Shown here: positions 16,877 to 26,156 of the stretch, piece by piece
Layout of the letters: each line of letters opens with the position of its first letter
Position numbering within the stretch: the stretch's first letter is position 1
From: Synechococcus sp. PCC 6312
Lineage (GTDB): Bacteria; Cyanobacteriota; Cyanobacteriia; Thermosynechococcales; Thermosynechococcaceae
NCBI RefSeq assembly: GCF_000316685.1
Contig: NC_019680.1
Span: 3,419,407-3,483,406, forward strand
Direction: 5' to 3'
DNA length: 64,000 nt
Position numbers and translations under genes: made by a program
Notes under the pieces: model-generated
Told to the model about the DNA's origin: nothing
Seen by the model: only the letters and a program-made list of their open reading frames with translations
Databases searched by the model: none

Positions 16877-19800
16877 AATGATTCACTGTCCATAATGGCG
16901 TTGCGGTCAAGTAAAAGTAAGTCTCGCAGGTGTTCTGTATCTAATTCCGTCAGCCATTGCTCACCGGCCCCAACCACTTGCTCGGCGAGGGCTTTTTTCC
17001 GCTCAATCTGCGCATGGATTTTTTCTTCTAAGGTGCCAGCACAGACAAATTTATGAACTTGGACATTGCGGGTTTGCCCAATCCGAAAGGCGCGATCCGT
17101 GGCCTGGTTTTCCACGGCCGGATTCCACCACCGATCAAAATGAAACACATGATTGGCCCTGGTTAAGTTCAACCCAACTCCCCCAGCTTTGAGAGAAAGA
17201 ATAAAAATCGGCGGGGCCTGGGGATCCTGTTGAAATTGATCCACCATGGCTTCCCGTTTGGGCTTGGGGGTACTGCCAGATAAAAAGAAGACTTTCCGGC
17301 CGGTTTGGGTTTGCAGGTAGGCCTGGAGGAGTTTGCCCATCTCGGCATATTGAGTGAAAAGCAAGGCCCGATCTCCTGCATCAATCAACTCTTGGAGCAT
17401 TTCAACTAAGCGGATTAACTTTCCAGATCGAGAGGCAGCAAGCGTTTTTTCTTTTAGGTATTGGGCAGGATGATTACAGATTTGTTTGAGTTTCGTGAGG
17501 GTCGCTAAGATATGTCCCCGTCGTTCAATCCCACTGCTGTTTTCAATGTCTTGTAATGATTTTTTAACCACTCCTTCATAGAGGCTAGCCTGTTCGAGAC
17601 TGAGACTACAAAAGACCGTCATTTCCTGTTTGTCGGGGAGGTCTTGAATGATAGATTGATCGGTTTTGAGGCGGCGGAGGATAAAGGGCTGCACATAGGT
17701 TCTCAAGGCATTTAAGGACGTTGTATCGCCATAGCGTTCGATGGGAATGGCATAGCGTTTTTGAAAATAGGGTTTGTTGCCAAGGTAGCCCGGATGGAGA
17801 AAGTCCAAAATTGACCAGAGTTCTGTGAGGCGATTTTCTAGAGGTGTTCCCGTTAAGGCAATCCGAAATTGGGCATTGAGTTCGCGCACGGCTTTTGATT
17901 GGCGAGTTTCCGAGTTTTTAATATTTTGGGCTTCATCTAGAACAATATTTTGCCATTTGATGGGTTTGAGGCTCTCAAGATCACGGTAAATCAAGGCATA
18001 ACTGGTGAGAATAATATCGTGTTTCTTAACGGTTTTTTGGAGAGCTTTAGCTTTCGGGCGATCACTGCCGTGATGAACATATGCGGCCAGGCCTGGGGCA
18101 AACTTTTTAATTTCCCGTTCCCAATTCCCTAAAACAGAGGTAGGACAAACTAAAAGTGTGGGAGAATAAGGGAGCTTTTTAGACTGTAAATATAACAAGA
18201 AAGCTAATAGCATTATGGTCTTACCCAGGCCCATATCGTCTGCTAGACAAGCCCCCAATCGCCACCGTTCCAAAAAGGCTAACCAACTCACACCCCGGGC
18301 CTGGTAGGGGCGTAATTCTCCTTCAAATCCGGGTGGGTTATTGATCGGTTCTAAGGTTTGTTTGCCTGTTAATGCATCCAGTAACGCCTTGAGATTCTCA
18401 TCGGCATCCAGGCCCACAACCGGTAATTTTTCTAAGGTGACGCTCTCTCCAGTGGCAATTCGGAGGACATCTTGGAGGGTTAACCCAGTGGTTGCTTTGC
18501 GGGTGGCAAAAAAGGCCTGGGCCGCCTGAATATCTTGGGGCCGCAACTCCACCCATTCCCCATCTACTTCCACCACGGGACTATTGAGGGCCACCAAGCG
18601 ATCAAACTCAGCCTGGGTCATAGCCCGATTGCCTAAGGAAATATCCCAGCGAAAATCTAATAAACTGGCAAGTCCCAGGCCCTGATGATTCTCCTTCGGA
18701 ATAGCAGCCGTAATTTTCAAGCCCAAGCGAGGAACACTGGTTTTCCGATTCCGTTCCAGGCCTGGAGGCATCACCAATCCAAAACCACTTTCTTCTAAAC
18801 GAACTGCCCCAATTTTCAAAAAGGTATAAACTTGGGCCGCATTTAACGCTTGGCCAAGGGGTCGGGCTGTTTTTAAGCTGGTTTCCAAGTCGGGAAATAC
18901 CCGCACCGCCAGGCCCAGTCCAGTTAAAAGAGTTTCTTGAGGACGGTGAATCGTTTGGTGATTGTGGGTGATCGCGTCTGCGGGCTGTTGCCAAATCTGA
19001 GCCGCCGAAATTCGCCAAGCCGGTTGTTCTGCCGCTTGCAATCCAAAGGTGAGTGACCAGGAATCCGCCTCGGTGGGGGGGGGGACTAACTCAAAATAGA
19101 CTTGCCAGCGAGGTTGACCTGTGACTGTCGGCGCAATGGGGGCTAACCACTGCTCAAGGGTGTCAAGCCACTGACTGGATTCCGGGGTTTTGGCTAATCG
19201 GCTGTAGGGAGTGAGGAGGGCCTGGAACCATTGTTGTGGGGCATTGCCTTGTTTTTTGTTTTCCCAGGTACGGCTGATTTCAGGCACAAGTTTTGGCATC
19301 TGCCCAACCCAGTAATTGATGAACCTTTGCAAATAGCGGGTAATGAGAACCTGGGGGATGGGGGGGATGGGAATGTTTGGAGCTTGATCGGGATTGAGAA
19401 AAAAGTAAAACCGCAAGGCCTGGGGCATCTGAGTTGCAAAAAATTCTAGGCGTTGGCGGTCGGTAACACTATCTAACAGTGGCATCCAAAGAATTTCCAC
19501 AAGTTCCGAGTCTGCCCCAGCCTGATGAAACGGCACAAATTTCCCGCGTCCGAGCAAGTCGAATCCCCAGCGAGTGATATGGCTCCAAAACCGTAAATCA
19601 TCACCAATTTTGAGCGGGCCTGGGGTAGTTGCTGTTAAGGGGAGATGTTGAAACCAGGCCAAGAGAACACCCAAATCTATTTCACCGCCGGTTAGCTGCC
19701 AAGGAATGAGGACATCGGGTTGGGGGGCAATCTTTGCTTGGGGGTTGGCCTTAACCGGTAGGGACTGGGGCGGACTGGGGATGAGTTGTCTGTCCATCAT

Positions 19801-20031
19801 GAACGTGGGCAGGGCCAAATTGCAGGGCTTAGCAGTAATTGCGTCTCCCAGGCCTGGGCCGATTGATTCTAAAGCCGTCCGTAACTCAGCAAACTCCAGG
19901 GCATAGGGATAAGGGGCGACATTCTCAGAGATTGCTGTCATGGTCTCAGCCCCGGCCCGCCACCGCTCACCCCAAAGATAAAATTTCTCACCTTGCGCTC
20001 CAATCACCCAACTGCCGTGGAGAATTGTCAT
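16873..20031 (-). CDS. SNF2/Rad54-family DNA translocase (HepA-like)
   Basis: The 1052-residue protein has an N-terminal bacterial SNF2-associated region of about 500 residues and a C-terminal SF2 motor. Motor motifs in order are LADDMGLGKTIMLLAFLL (I), TSYALIYRD (Ic), LDEAQNIKN (II, DEAQ), ALTGTPLENRLTELWSILDF (III) and, in the second lobe, LSLKAGGVGLNLTRA and DRAFRIGQTRNVQVHKF (V-VI). It likely remodels protein-DNA complexes or is involved in repair or transcription recycling. It is coupled to the downstream SWIM gene by a four-base overlap. Confidence 0.95.
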   Translation of the reverse strand: MTILHGSWVIGAQGEKFYLWGERWRAGAETMTAISENVAPYPYALEFAELRTALESIGPGLGDAITAKPCNLALPTFMMDRQLIPSPPQSLPVKANPQAKIAPQPDVLIPWQLTGGEIDLGVLLAWFQHLPLTATTPGPLKIGDDLRFWSHITRWGFDLLGRGKFVPFHQAGADSELVEILWMPLLDSVTDRQRLEFFATQMPQALRFYFFLNPDQAPNIPIPPIPQVLITRYLQRFINYWVGQMPKLVPEISRTWENKKQGNAPQQWFQALLTPYSRLAKTPESSQWLDTLEQWLAPIAPTVTGQPRWQVYFELVPPPTEADSWSLTFGLQAAEQPAWRISAAQIWQQPADAITHNHQTIHRPQETLLTGLGLAVRVFPDLETSLKTARPLGQALNAAQVYTFLKIGAVRLEESGFGLVMPPGLERNRKTSVPRLGLKITAAIPKENHQGLGLASLLDFRWDISLGNRAMTQAEFDRLVALNSPVVEVDGEWVELRPQDIQAAQAFFATRKATTGLTLQDVLRIATGESVTLEKLPVVGLDADENLKALLDALTGKQTLEPINNPPGFEGELRPYQARGVSWLAFLERWRLGACLADDMGLGKTIMLLAFLLYLQSKKLPYSPTLLVCPTSVLGNWEREIKKFAPGLAAYVHHGSDRPKAKALQKTVKKHDIILTSYALIYRDLESLKPIKWQNIVLDEAQNIKNSETRQSKAVRELNAQFRIALTGTPLENRLTELWSILDFLHPGYLGNKPYFQKRYAIPIERYGDTTSLNALRTYVQPFILRRLKTDQSIIQDLPDKQEMTVFCSLSLEQASLYEGVVKKSLQDIENSSGIERRGHILATLTKLKQICNHPAQYLKEKTLAASRSGKLIRLVEMLQELIDAGDRALLFTQYAEMGKLLQAYLQTQTGRKVFFLSGSTPKPKREAMVDQFQQDPQAPPIFILSLKAGGVGLNLTRANHVFHFDRWWNPAVENQATDRAFRIGQTRNVQVHKFVCAGTLEEKIHAQIERKKALAEQVVGAGEQWLTELDTEHLRDLLLLDRNAIMDSESL

Positions 20032-20246
20032 GGGGGTTTACTGGCCTTTGACGGAGTAATATAGATGGCAAAAATTGAGACCCCTATCCTTGGATCTCAC
20101 TACCCTGCATCTTCCCAATCCTAACATTAGCCCTTCAGCCAACCCCGACTCCAGGCCATTCGCCATCCTAAGCTATAGTGTCAGGGAATCATTAACCCAT
20201 CAAAAATGGGGAGAAAACGTTGGTAGTACACACCCTCCAGAAGACG

Positions 20247-21326
20247 ATGACGCACAAGCTTTTGAGGCTATCTGGAATTGTTTTACTCTCATGCTTTAGT
20301 TTAGTGGCCTGTGATGGGGACGCGCCCCCGGCCTCAACATCGGCTCCCACTTCCCCCACCCCCACCGCAACTAGCAGCAATCGTCTCGCCATTATTAAAC
20401 AACGGGGCAAATTAGTCTGTGGCGTGAGTGGTGAACTCCCTGGCTTTAGCTTTGTGGATGCTCAGGGGAACTATGCGGGCCTGGATGCGGATCTTTGTCG
20501 AGCCGTGGCCACCACCCTATTTAATGATCCCAATGCCGTCGAGTTTCGCAATCTGAATGCCAAGGAACGATTTTTAGCCCTGCAAACGGGAGAAGTGGAT
20601 CTCCTCAGTCGCAATACCACCCTGACGATGAGCCGCGATACCAATTTAGGCATTACCTTTGCCCCAGTTGTTTTCTATGACGGCCAGGCCGTGATGGTGC
20701 GTCAATCCAGCGGCATTACCAAACTCGCCGATCTGGCCGGAAAATCCGTCTGTATGCAAGCCGGAACCACCAACGAGCAAAACTTTACGGATCAGATGCG
20801 AACCCTGAATGCTGCCTTTACCCCCGTGGTCTTTGAGGATGTGAATACCACCTTTGCGACCTATTCAGAGGGACGGTGTGATGCTGTTACGGCCGACCGC
20901 TCCCAATTAGTCTCACGCCGTCAAACCTTACCGAATGCCGCGCAAAATATCATTCTACCGGAAGTTTTTTCTAAGGAACCCCTGGCCCCAGCGGTGATTG
21001 CCAACGACCCGGCCTGGAGTAATACCGTGCGGTGGACAATCTACGCCCTCATCAATGCCGAAGAATTGGGGATTACCCAGGCCAACCTCAGTCAACAATT
21101 ACAAAGCCCAAATCCAAATGTCCGGCGATTCTTAGGGGTTGAGGGAGAACTGGGTCAAGGACTTGGGGTGGCTCCAGACTTTGTGGCCAATATCATTAAA
21201 GCCGTGGGGAACTATGGCGAAATCTATGAACGGAATCTAGGTCGTCAAACACCCTTAAAACTGGAACGGGGACAAAACAACCTCTGGACAAAAGGGGGCC
21301 TGATGTATTCGCCGCCATTTCGCTAA
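20247..21326 (+). CDS. Amino-acid ABC transporter substrate-binding lipoprotein (AapJ/NatF-like)
   Basis: The protein should capture amino acids in the periplasm for an ABC importer. From the ATG at 20247 it is 359 residues and starts with a lipoprotein signal whose lipobox is LVAC (Cys22). A Ser/Thr/Pro-rich linker and a class 3 solute-binding fold follow (KQRGKLVCGVSGELPGFSF, SRNTTLTMSRD, AGKSVCMQAGTT). Its length and C-terminal GNYGEIYERNLG match the general L-amino-acid (AapJ/BztA/NatF) group. The TTG at 20220 would add nine residues before the signal and is less likely. No permease or ATPase genes follow. Confidence 0.92.
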   Translation: MTHKLLRLSGIVLLSCFSLVACDGDAPPASTSAPTSPTPTATSSNRLAIIKQRGKLVCGVSGELPGFSFVDAQGNYAGLDADLCRAVATTLFNDPNAVEFRNLNAKERFLALQTGEVDLLSRNTTLTMSRDTNLGITFAPVVFYDGQAVMVRQSSGITKLADLAGKSVCMQAGTTNEQNFTDQMRTLNAAFTPVVFEDVNTTFATYSEGRCDAVTADRSQLVSRRQTLPNAAQNIILPEVFSKEPLAPAVIANDPAWSNTVRWTIYALINAEELGITQANLSQQLQSPNPNVRRFLGVEGELGQGLGVAPDFVANIIKAVGNYGEIYERNLGRQTPLKLERGQNNLWTKGGLMYSPPFR

Positions 21327-21426
21327 GGGGGTAAATTCAACTGACGGCCAAACCCTGAGCCTGATACCGTTTAGGGATGCCATTTATAATTCAACGAATG
21401 CGTTCTTAAAGGGAGGCATAGATTAA

Positions 21427-22050
21427 ATGATGACCGCAACTCTGATTCAAACAGTCCCAAGTGATGTGACAGACAAGTCATTCTACTCTCCTGAGGAATA
21501 CTTAGAAATAGAGGAGAAGTCTGATCTTAAGCACGAATATCGGGATGGGGAAATTATTGAGATGGCTGGTGGAACAACTAACCATAATGAGATTGCTGGT
21601 AATTTTTATACATTTTTGAAATTAGCCCTTAAAGGCAAAAAGTATCGAATTTACTTCGGTGATGTCAGGTTATGGATTCCTCAATATCGCCAATTTACCT
21701 ATCCCGATGTGATGGTTATTCAGGGTGAGCCAATCTATGAGGGCAAGGGAACCACAACAATTACAAACCCCATGCTGATTGTCGAGGTGTTATCCCCATC
21801 CACGCAAGACTATGACCGAGGGACAAAGTTTACCCGTTATCGCTCGATTCCTGAGTTAAGGGACTATATTTTGATTGATCAGGATCAGTTTGCCATTGAG
21901 CAGTTCACTAAAAATCCAGAAGGGCAATGGATTCTAACAGATATCCACGGAGAGGATAGTTCTCTAGTTTTCGCCTCTCTCGATTTACAAATTAGGCTGA
22001 AGGATATTTATGAGGGAGTGAAGTTTGCGATTGCTTCGGAGCAGGAGTAG
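21427..22050 (+). CDS. Uma2 family (DUF820) PD-(D/E)XK-fold protein
   Basis: This is one of the Uma2 proteins, multiplied in cyanobacteria and predicted to have a restriction-endonuclease-like fold. The 207-residue product shows the normal order: SPEEYLEIEE with HEYRDGEIIEMAG at the N-terminus, FTYPDVMVI in the centre, then PMLIVEVLSPSTQDYDRGTK and an RDYILIDQDQ strand. The candidate active-site residues (E of the DGEIIEM part, D of YPDV, E-x-L of VEVLS) are all present. Cellular role is unknown. It lies just before the polysaccharide export permease but is probably unrelated. Confidence 0.92.
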   Translation: MMTATLIQTVPSDVTDKSFYSPEEYLEIEEKSDLKHEYRDGEIIEMAGGTTNHNEIAGNFYTFLKLALKGKKYRIYFGDVRLWIPQYRQFTYPDVMVIQGEPIYEGKGTTTITNPMLIVEVLSPSTQDYDRGTKFTRYRSIPELRDYILIDQDQFAIEQFTKNPEGQWILTDIHGEDSSLVFASLDLQIRLKDIYEGVKFAIASEQE

Positions 22051-22067
22051 AGAGGGTCTCAGAGATC

Positions 22068-22919
22068 GTGAATGATAAAAAGCTTGACAGCGGCGTAGCT
22101 ACCCCTATTACCATCATCTCCGCTAGAAATCCGCCCCTCAAAGACGTGCTCAATGAGTTTTGGCAATATCGAGAGCTACTCTATATGCTGACTCTCAGAC
22201 GGATTAGTGTCCGCTACAAACAAACCATTGTGGGCATTACCTGGGTGCTACTTCAACCCCTAGTGGCCATGATCATTTTCAATGTTATTTTTGGTAAATT
22301 AATCAAGATTCCCACTGCTGGCGTGCCTTACCCAATTTTTGTTTATTCCGCTTTAGTGTTATGGACGCTCTTTGCTGAAGGGGTGAATCGGGCCAGTGTC
22401 AGCTTAATTGGGGAATCCCAACTGATTTCTAAAGTCTATTTTCCGAGATTGATGATACCGATTGCGGCGGTGGCCTCGGCCTGGATTGATTTTGTCGTGT
22501 CGTTGTTTCTGCTGCTGCCCTTGACCTTTATTTACGGCTTGCGCCCAACTTGGAGCCTTGTTTTGATTCCAGTTCTGATGGGGGTGACGATGCTCTTAGC
22601 GACTGGAATTGGTTTATTTTTCGGCGCGTTGAATGTTCGTTATCGCGATTTCCAGTATCTTGTCCCGTTTTTAATGCAGGTGCTATTTTTTGCGTCTCCC
22701 GTGGTGTTCTCTGTAGAAATTGTCCCGCAGCAGTTCCAGAAGTGGTATTACCTAAACCCAATGGCGGCCGTGATTGATGGCTTTCGCTTTGCAGTCACCG
22801 GGATTACGCCTGTGAGTGGGTGGGCCTTGGCCTGGTCTATGGTGTGTGGGGTGATTTTCCTTGGCCTGGGAACTCTAACGTTTCAGGCGGTTGAGCAAGA
22901 ATTTGCCGATGTGATTTAG
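22068..22919 (+). CDS. Polysaccharide/polyol-phosphate ABC exporter permease (Wzm/TagG-like)
   Basis: The 283-residue permease is the membrane half of an ABC exporter for undecaprenyl-linked glycan such as O-antigen or capsule. It has an N-terminal cytosolic helix with FWQYRELLYMLTLRRISVRY, typical of the ABC2 O-antigen family, and six hydrophobic segments. The start is GTG at 22068; an ATG at 22072 is out of frame. The matching ATPase is at 24047 but is separated by about 1.1 kb holding DUF29 and DUF4160/DUF2442 fragments, so the usual compact wzm-wzt pair has been split by insertion. Confidence 0.93.
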   Translation: MNDKKLDSGVATPITIISARNPPLKDVLNEFWQYRELLYMLTLRRISVRYKQTIVGITWVLLQPLVAMIIFNVIFGKLIKIPTAGVPYPIFVYSALVLWTLFAEGVNRASVSLIGESQLISKVYFPRLMIPIAAVASAWIDFVVSLFLLLPLTFIYGLRPTWSLVLIPVLMGVTMLLATGIGLFFGALNVRYRDFQYLVPFLMQVLFFASPVVFSVEIVPQQFQKWYYLNPMAAVIDGFRFAVTGITPVSGWALAWSMVCGVIFLGLGTLTFQAVEQEFADVI

Positions 22920-23052
22920 GGCTATTAACGTATGACCGAATACCGGAGATTCCAGGCCTGGGTTTATTATGAGTCGCTTTGGGGAAATTGCAATTAGTCT
23001 ATGCTGGAATGATGATGTCCCACCCCACCATCAGGCAAAATACAGACAGATA

Positions 23053-23247
23053 ATGAAAAAGATCTATGAACAAGATTTTGCCCTATGGTCAGAAAAGATG
23101 GCTGATTTGATCACCAGCAGACATTTTGATGAGTTGGATATCGAAAACTTGGTGGAGGAAGTGAGAGATTTGTCAAAACGGGAACGAGATCGTCTCTTGA
23201 GCAGTGTGCGATTAATTTTGCATCATTTGTTAAAATTGGATTATTAA
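23053..23247 (+). CDS. Truncated DUF29 family protein
   Basis: From the ATG at 23053 the 64-residue product matches the N-terminal half of DUF29, with a YEQDFALW start, the FDELDIENLVEEVRDL segment and an LRLILHHLLK-like end (here VRLILHHLLKLDY). Full DUF29 proteins run to about 150 residues, so the C-terminal half is absent. A longer frame from 22969 adds 28 residues without family match. Function of DUF29 is unknown. It lies in a zone with other DUF29 fragments (28924, 29884) and is probably decaying. Confidence 0.7.
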   Translation: MKKIYEQDFALWSEKMADLITSRHFDELDIENLVEEVRDLSKRERDRLLSSVRLILHHLLKLDY

Positions 23248-23472
23248 CTCTTTCGTTCGCTGAACTTTTAATAAAATATTATGATTCGTAAGGTTTTCTT
23301 AATGATTTTCGGTGGTTAAGCGATAAGCCTAAAATTTTGGGTAAATTTAGAGTGTAAGTTTCTAGGTTTTCATGAAGTAGGGAGTGATTCAGGTTTGGGA
23401 TTTGGGCCAGTAGTATTGGATTTCGTCCTTGGCATAATCACTTGGCTCAGATATGGGTGAGGATATAGTGAA

Positions 23473-23721
23473 ATACCTATTCTTAAAGAATTATCTCAGC
23501 GGTATGGGTTTAAAATTATTATTCCAAGCAATGATCATGAGCCAAAGCATATCCATATTTTGAAGGCAAATGATGACTACGCAAAGATAGAAATTGAAAC
23601 TTTGAAAGTTATTCGTTCTTATCTCAAACCACAGGAGTTAAAGCAAGCTCTTAAGCTTAAGATGGTGCGTGACAATCAAGATTATCTGATCAAAAAATGG
23701 ATTGAAATCATTGGAGAATAA
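23473..23721 (+). pseudogene. DUF4160 gene without a usable start codon
   Basis: The frame reads PILKELSQRYGF and then the DUF4160 signature NDHEPKHIHIL, and ends at TAA 23719-23721, two bases before the DUF2442 start. The position where the family has its initiator Met holds ATA (23473-23475). No ATG, GTG or TTG occurs between the upstream TGA at 23458-23460 and the signature. GAGG at 23459-23462 would be a suitable ribosome binding site for initiation at ATA. Either the start codon was lost by an ATG-to-ATA change or a rare start is used. Confidence 0.7.
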
Positions 23722-23723
23722 CT

Positions 23724-23957
23724 ATGATTCAGGGTAAAAGTGTAGAGATTAATGAAAATTATTTACAAATTGAGGTTATGGATGGTCGAATAATTTCTAT
23801 TCCGTTAAGCTGGTACACACCCCTGGTTTTAGCCAGTTCAGAACAAAGGGAGCAGTTTCGTTTTATTGCCCGTAATACAATGATTGAATGGGAAGACCTT
23901 GATTTGCATTTGGATATTGAGGAGATGTTTAGAGTGAATCTTGAGCAGGCTGCCTAG
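23724..23957 (+). CDS. DUF2442 domain protein (second copy)
   Basis: The 77-residue product has the DUF2442 core VMDGRIISIPLSWYTPL and the acidic end WEDLDLHLDIEEMF. It is preceded by GGAGA at 23713-23717 and starts two bases after the DUF4160 stop. It aligns end to end with the copy at 4718-4978 but is diverged, so the two loci are not a recent duplication. If the DUF4160 partner is dead, this is an orphan partner gene. Confidence 0.87.
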   Translation: MIQGKSVEINENYLQIEVMDGRIISIPLSWYTPLVLASSEQREQFRFIARNTMIEWEDLDLHLDIEEMFRVNLEQAA

Positions 23958-24046
23958 ATGTTCTAACTGTTTTGCCAGTTTTATTTTTAGAAAGTTTGGT
24001 TAAAGTAATTTCTTGAGAGATTGAAATAGTTTTTTTGGGGATTTCA

Positions 24047-25327
24047 ATGGCTCAGCCAGTTATTCAAGTGCGAGGGTTAGGTAAGAAGTATCGGATTCGG
24101 GCCCAAAAGTCACTGGCCTATCGCAGTTTTCGGGAAGATCTATGGAGTGGAGTGCAGGGATTCATTAAGGGTGAGTGGCAGCAAGGAAAGTGGGAAGAGT
24201 TCTGGGCTTTGCAGGATGTAAGTTTTGATGTCCATCAAGGGGATGTGGTGGGGATTATTGGGCGAAATGGGGCAGGGAAGAGTACGCTGTTAAAAATTTT
24301 ATCGAGGATTGTGAAGCCAACAACTGGGGAAGCAGTGATTCGGGGGCGCGTGGGATCATTGTTGGAAGTGGGGACGGGGTTTCATCCTGAGTTAACGGGC
24401 CGGGAAAATATTTTGATGAATGGGGCGATTCTAGGGATGAGCCGAACTGAAATTAGGGCCAAGTTTGATGAAATTGTGGCATTTGCAGAGGTGGAAAAGT
24501 TTTTAGATACGCCAGTAAAACATTATTCTTCAGGGATGTATGTTCGGTTGGCATTTGCAGTAGCGGCTCATTTAGAACCAGAGATATTAATTGTAGATGA
24601 GGTTTTGGCGGTAGGAGATGCCCAGTTTCAAAAAAAGTGCCTGGGAAAGATCAAAGATGTGAGTCAAAGAGAGGGTAGAACTATTCTATTTGTTAGTCAC
24701 AATATGGATGCTGTTGTTAGACTTTGTACTGAAACAATTCTTCTAACTCGGGGTGGTGTTGAATATAATGGATCGACTAAAAAAGCAATAACTCACTACA
24801 TCAAATCTGATTTAGGTGTTACAAACTTTAAGCAGTGGAATTTTGATAATTTTTCCGATGATCAGATAGTTTTCTTCCTAAAGGCTAGAGTTCATAATAA
24901 AGATGGTACTATAAAAAGCAGTTTTGAGATAACGGAGGAAATTGGAATCACTATTGAATATAGAGTAACAAAAGATGGTTGTATTTTTACACATGGGTGT
25001 AACTTATTTAATGAGAAAGGTATTAATATCTTAAACTCACATGATATTGTTTCACATATGCGTAATGTACCACGGAGTCAAGGAGATTATTCAGCCACGG
25101 TATGGATTCCTTCAAATTTCCTTGCAGAGGGGGCATTTATTGTTGGACTTGCCATATTAACGCCAGACCCATTTAGTATTCATTTGCATGAGCCAAACGC
25201 TCTAGCATTTAAAGTTACTGACAATATATCTGGAAGTTCCGCTCGTGGAGAGTATATCGGTGAATTTCCGGGGTTGGTGAGGCCAATTTTGAAGTGGGAG
25301 GCATCGCTATGCACCAAAGCTCAATAG
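24047..25327 (+). CDS. Polysaccharide ABC exporter ATP-binding protein (Wzt-like)
   Basis: The ATPase half of the glycan exporter. From the ATG at 24047 (426 residues) it has Walker A GRNGAGKSTLL, signature YSSGMYVRLAF, Walker B ILIVDEVLAVGD and the H-loop FVSHNMDAV. A C-terminal Wzt domain of about 170 residues then follows, which in relatives recognises the chain end of the glycan. TTG at 24035 is a possible longer start; GGGG at 24037-24040 favours 24047. Base composition changes within the gene. The ATPase part is GC-rich like the core, but from about 24690 the C-terminal domain is AT-rich like the downstream genes. Confidence 0.94.
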   Translation: MAQPVIQVRGLGKKYRIRAQKSLAYRSFREDLWSGVQGFIKGEWQQGKWEEFWALQDVSFDVHQGDVVGIIGRNGAGKSTLLKILSRIVKPTTGEAVIRGRVGSLLEVGTGFHPELTGRENILMNGAILGMSRTEIRAKFDEIVAFAEVEKFLDTPVKHYSSGMYVRLAFAVAAHLEPEILIVDEVLAVGDAQFQKKCLGKIKDVSQREGRTILFVSHNMDAVVRLCTETILLTRGGVEYNGSTKKAITHYIKSDLGVTNFKQWNFDNFSDDQIVFFLKARVHNKDGTIKSSFEITEEIGITIEYRVTKDGCIFTHGCNLFNEKGINILNSHDIVSHMRNVPRSQGDYSATVWIPSNFLAEGAFIVGLAILTPDPFSIHLHEPNALAFKVTDNISGSSARGEYIGEFPGLVRPILKWEASLCTKAQ

Positions 25328-26151
25328 ACAAAATGCAGTTATTTGTTAATAAATATCTTAATAACAAATTATCCGAAGAACTTTATATATTAGACCTTGG
25401 AAGCCAAAATATTGGAGGATCATATCGCCCTATTTTCCACAGCCCTAACTGGAAATACATTGGTTTAGATTTAGAGGCTGGAGAAAACGTAGATATTTTA
25501 CTTCGTGATCCATATATGTGGAATGAAATAAATTCGAACTCAGTTGATGTGTTAATATCTGGACAAACTTTGGAGCATATTCAGTATTTTTGGTTGACTA
25601 TTTTAGAGATTTCAAGAGTACTAAAACCCGGAGGATTATGTTGTCTAATTGCTCCCTCTACTGGATATGAACATAGATACCCTGTAGATTGCTGGAGATT
25701 TTATCCTGATGGTATGATGGCACTGGCTAACTTTGCTCAACTCGAGGTTTTAGAAGCTTTTACACAGTGGGAAAATGAAAATTACAATGATGGAAGTAAT
25801 GTTTGGCACGACTCTGTTCTCATAGCACGTAAACCCTTGACTGTCGCTAAGCAGGATTCAGATTCTATAGAACTCTATACTCATCTTTTTGAAGTTTTAA
25901 CGCCATCTGGCCAATTAGATTTGTATAAGTTTGAACTGATTAACTTGAAACGTGCACTAAGTTCAATTGACCTTGAGTTGAAACAACTAAAAGCTCAAAA
26001 TAATAATCTTTTAGTAACTCATGCAAAAGCTATTGAAAATATTGAAAAGAGCTTTTTTTGGAAGCTACGAACTCGATGGTTTTTAATTAAGAATTTTTTT
26101 ATTAAGTTATTTGCAGTTAATTTTAATAAGAATAAGCCACCCAAGGAGTAA
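25309..26151 (+). CDS. SAM-dependent methyltransferase with C-terminal coiled coil
   Basis: The 280-residue protein has a class I methyltransferase fold: LYILDLGSQNIGGSY (motif I variant), GLDLEAGENVDI (acidic end of strand 2), and VLISGQTLEHI with VLKPGGLCCLIAPSTG (motifs IV-VI). The C-terminal 70 residues are Lys/Asn-rich and helical. I chose the ATG at 25309 with GGGAGG at 25296-25301; GTG at 25294 is an alternative. It overlaps the end of the Wzt gene by 19 bases. In this context it may methylate a sugar or cap the exported glycan, but this is inference. Confidence 0.85.
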   Translation: MHQSSIDKMQLFVNKYLNNKLSEELYILDLGSQNIGGSYRPIFHSPNWKYIGLDLEAGENVDILLRDPYMWNEINSNSVDVLISGQTLEHIQYFWLTILEISRVLKPGGLCCLIAPSTGYEHRYPVDCWRFYPDGMMALANFAQLEVLEAFTQWENENYNDGSNVWHDSVLIARKPLTVAKQDSDSIELYTHLFEVLTPSGQLDLYKFELINLKRALSSIDLELKQLKAQNNNLLVTHAKAIENIEKSFFWKLRTRWFLIKNFFIKLFAVNFNKNKPPKE

Positions 26152-26156
26152 AAATT

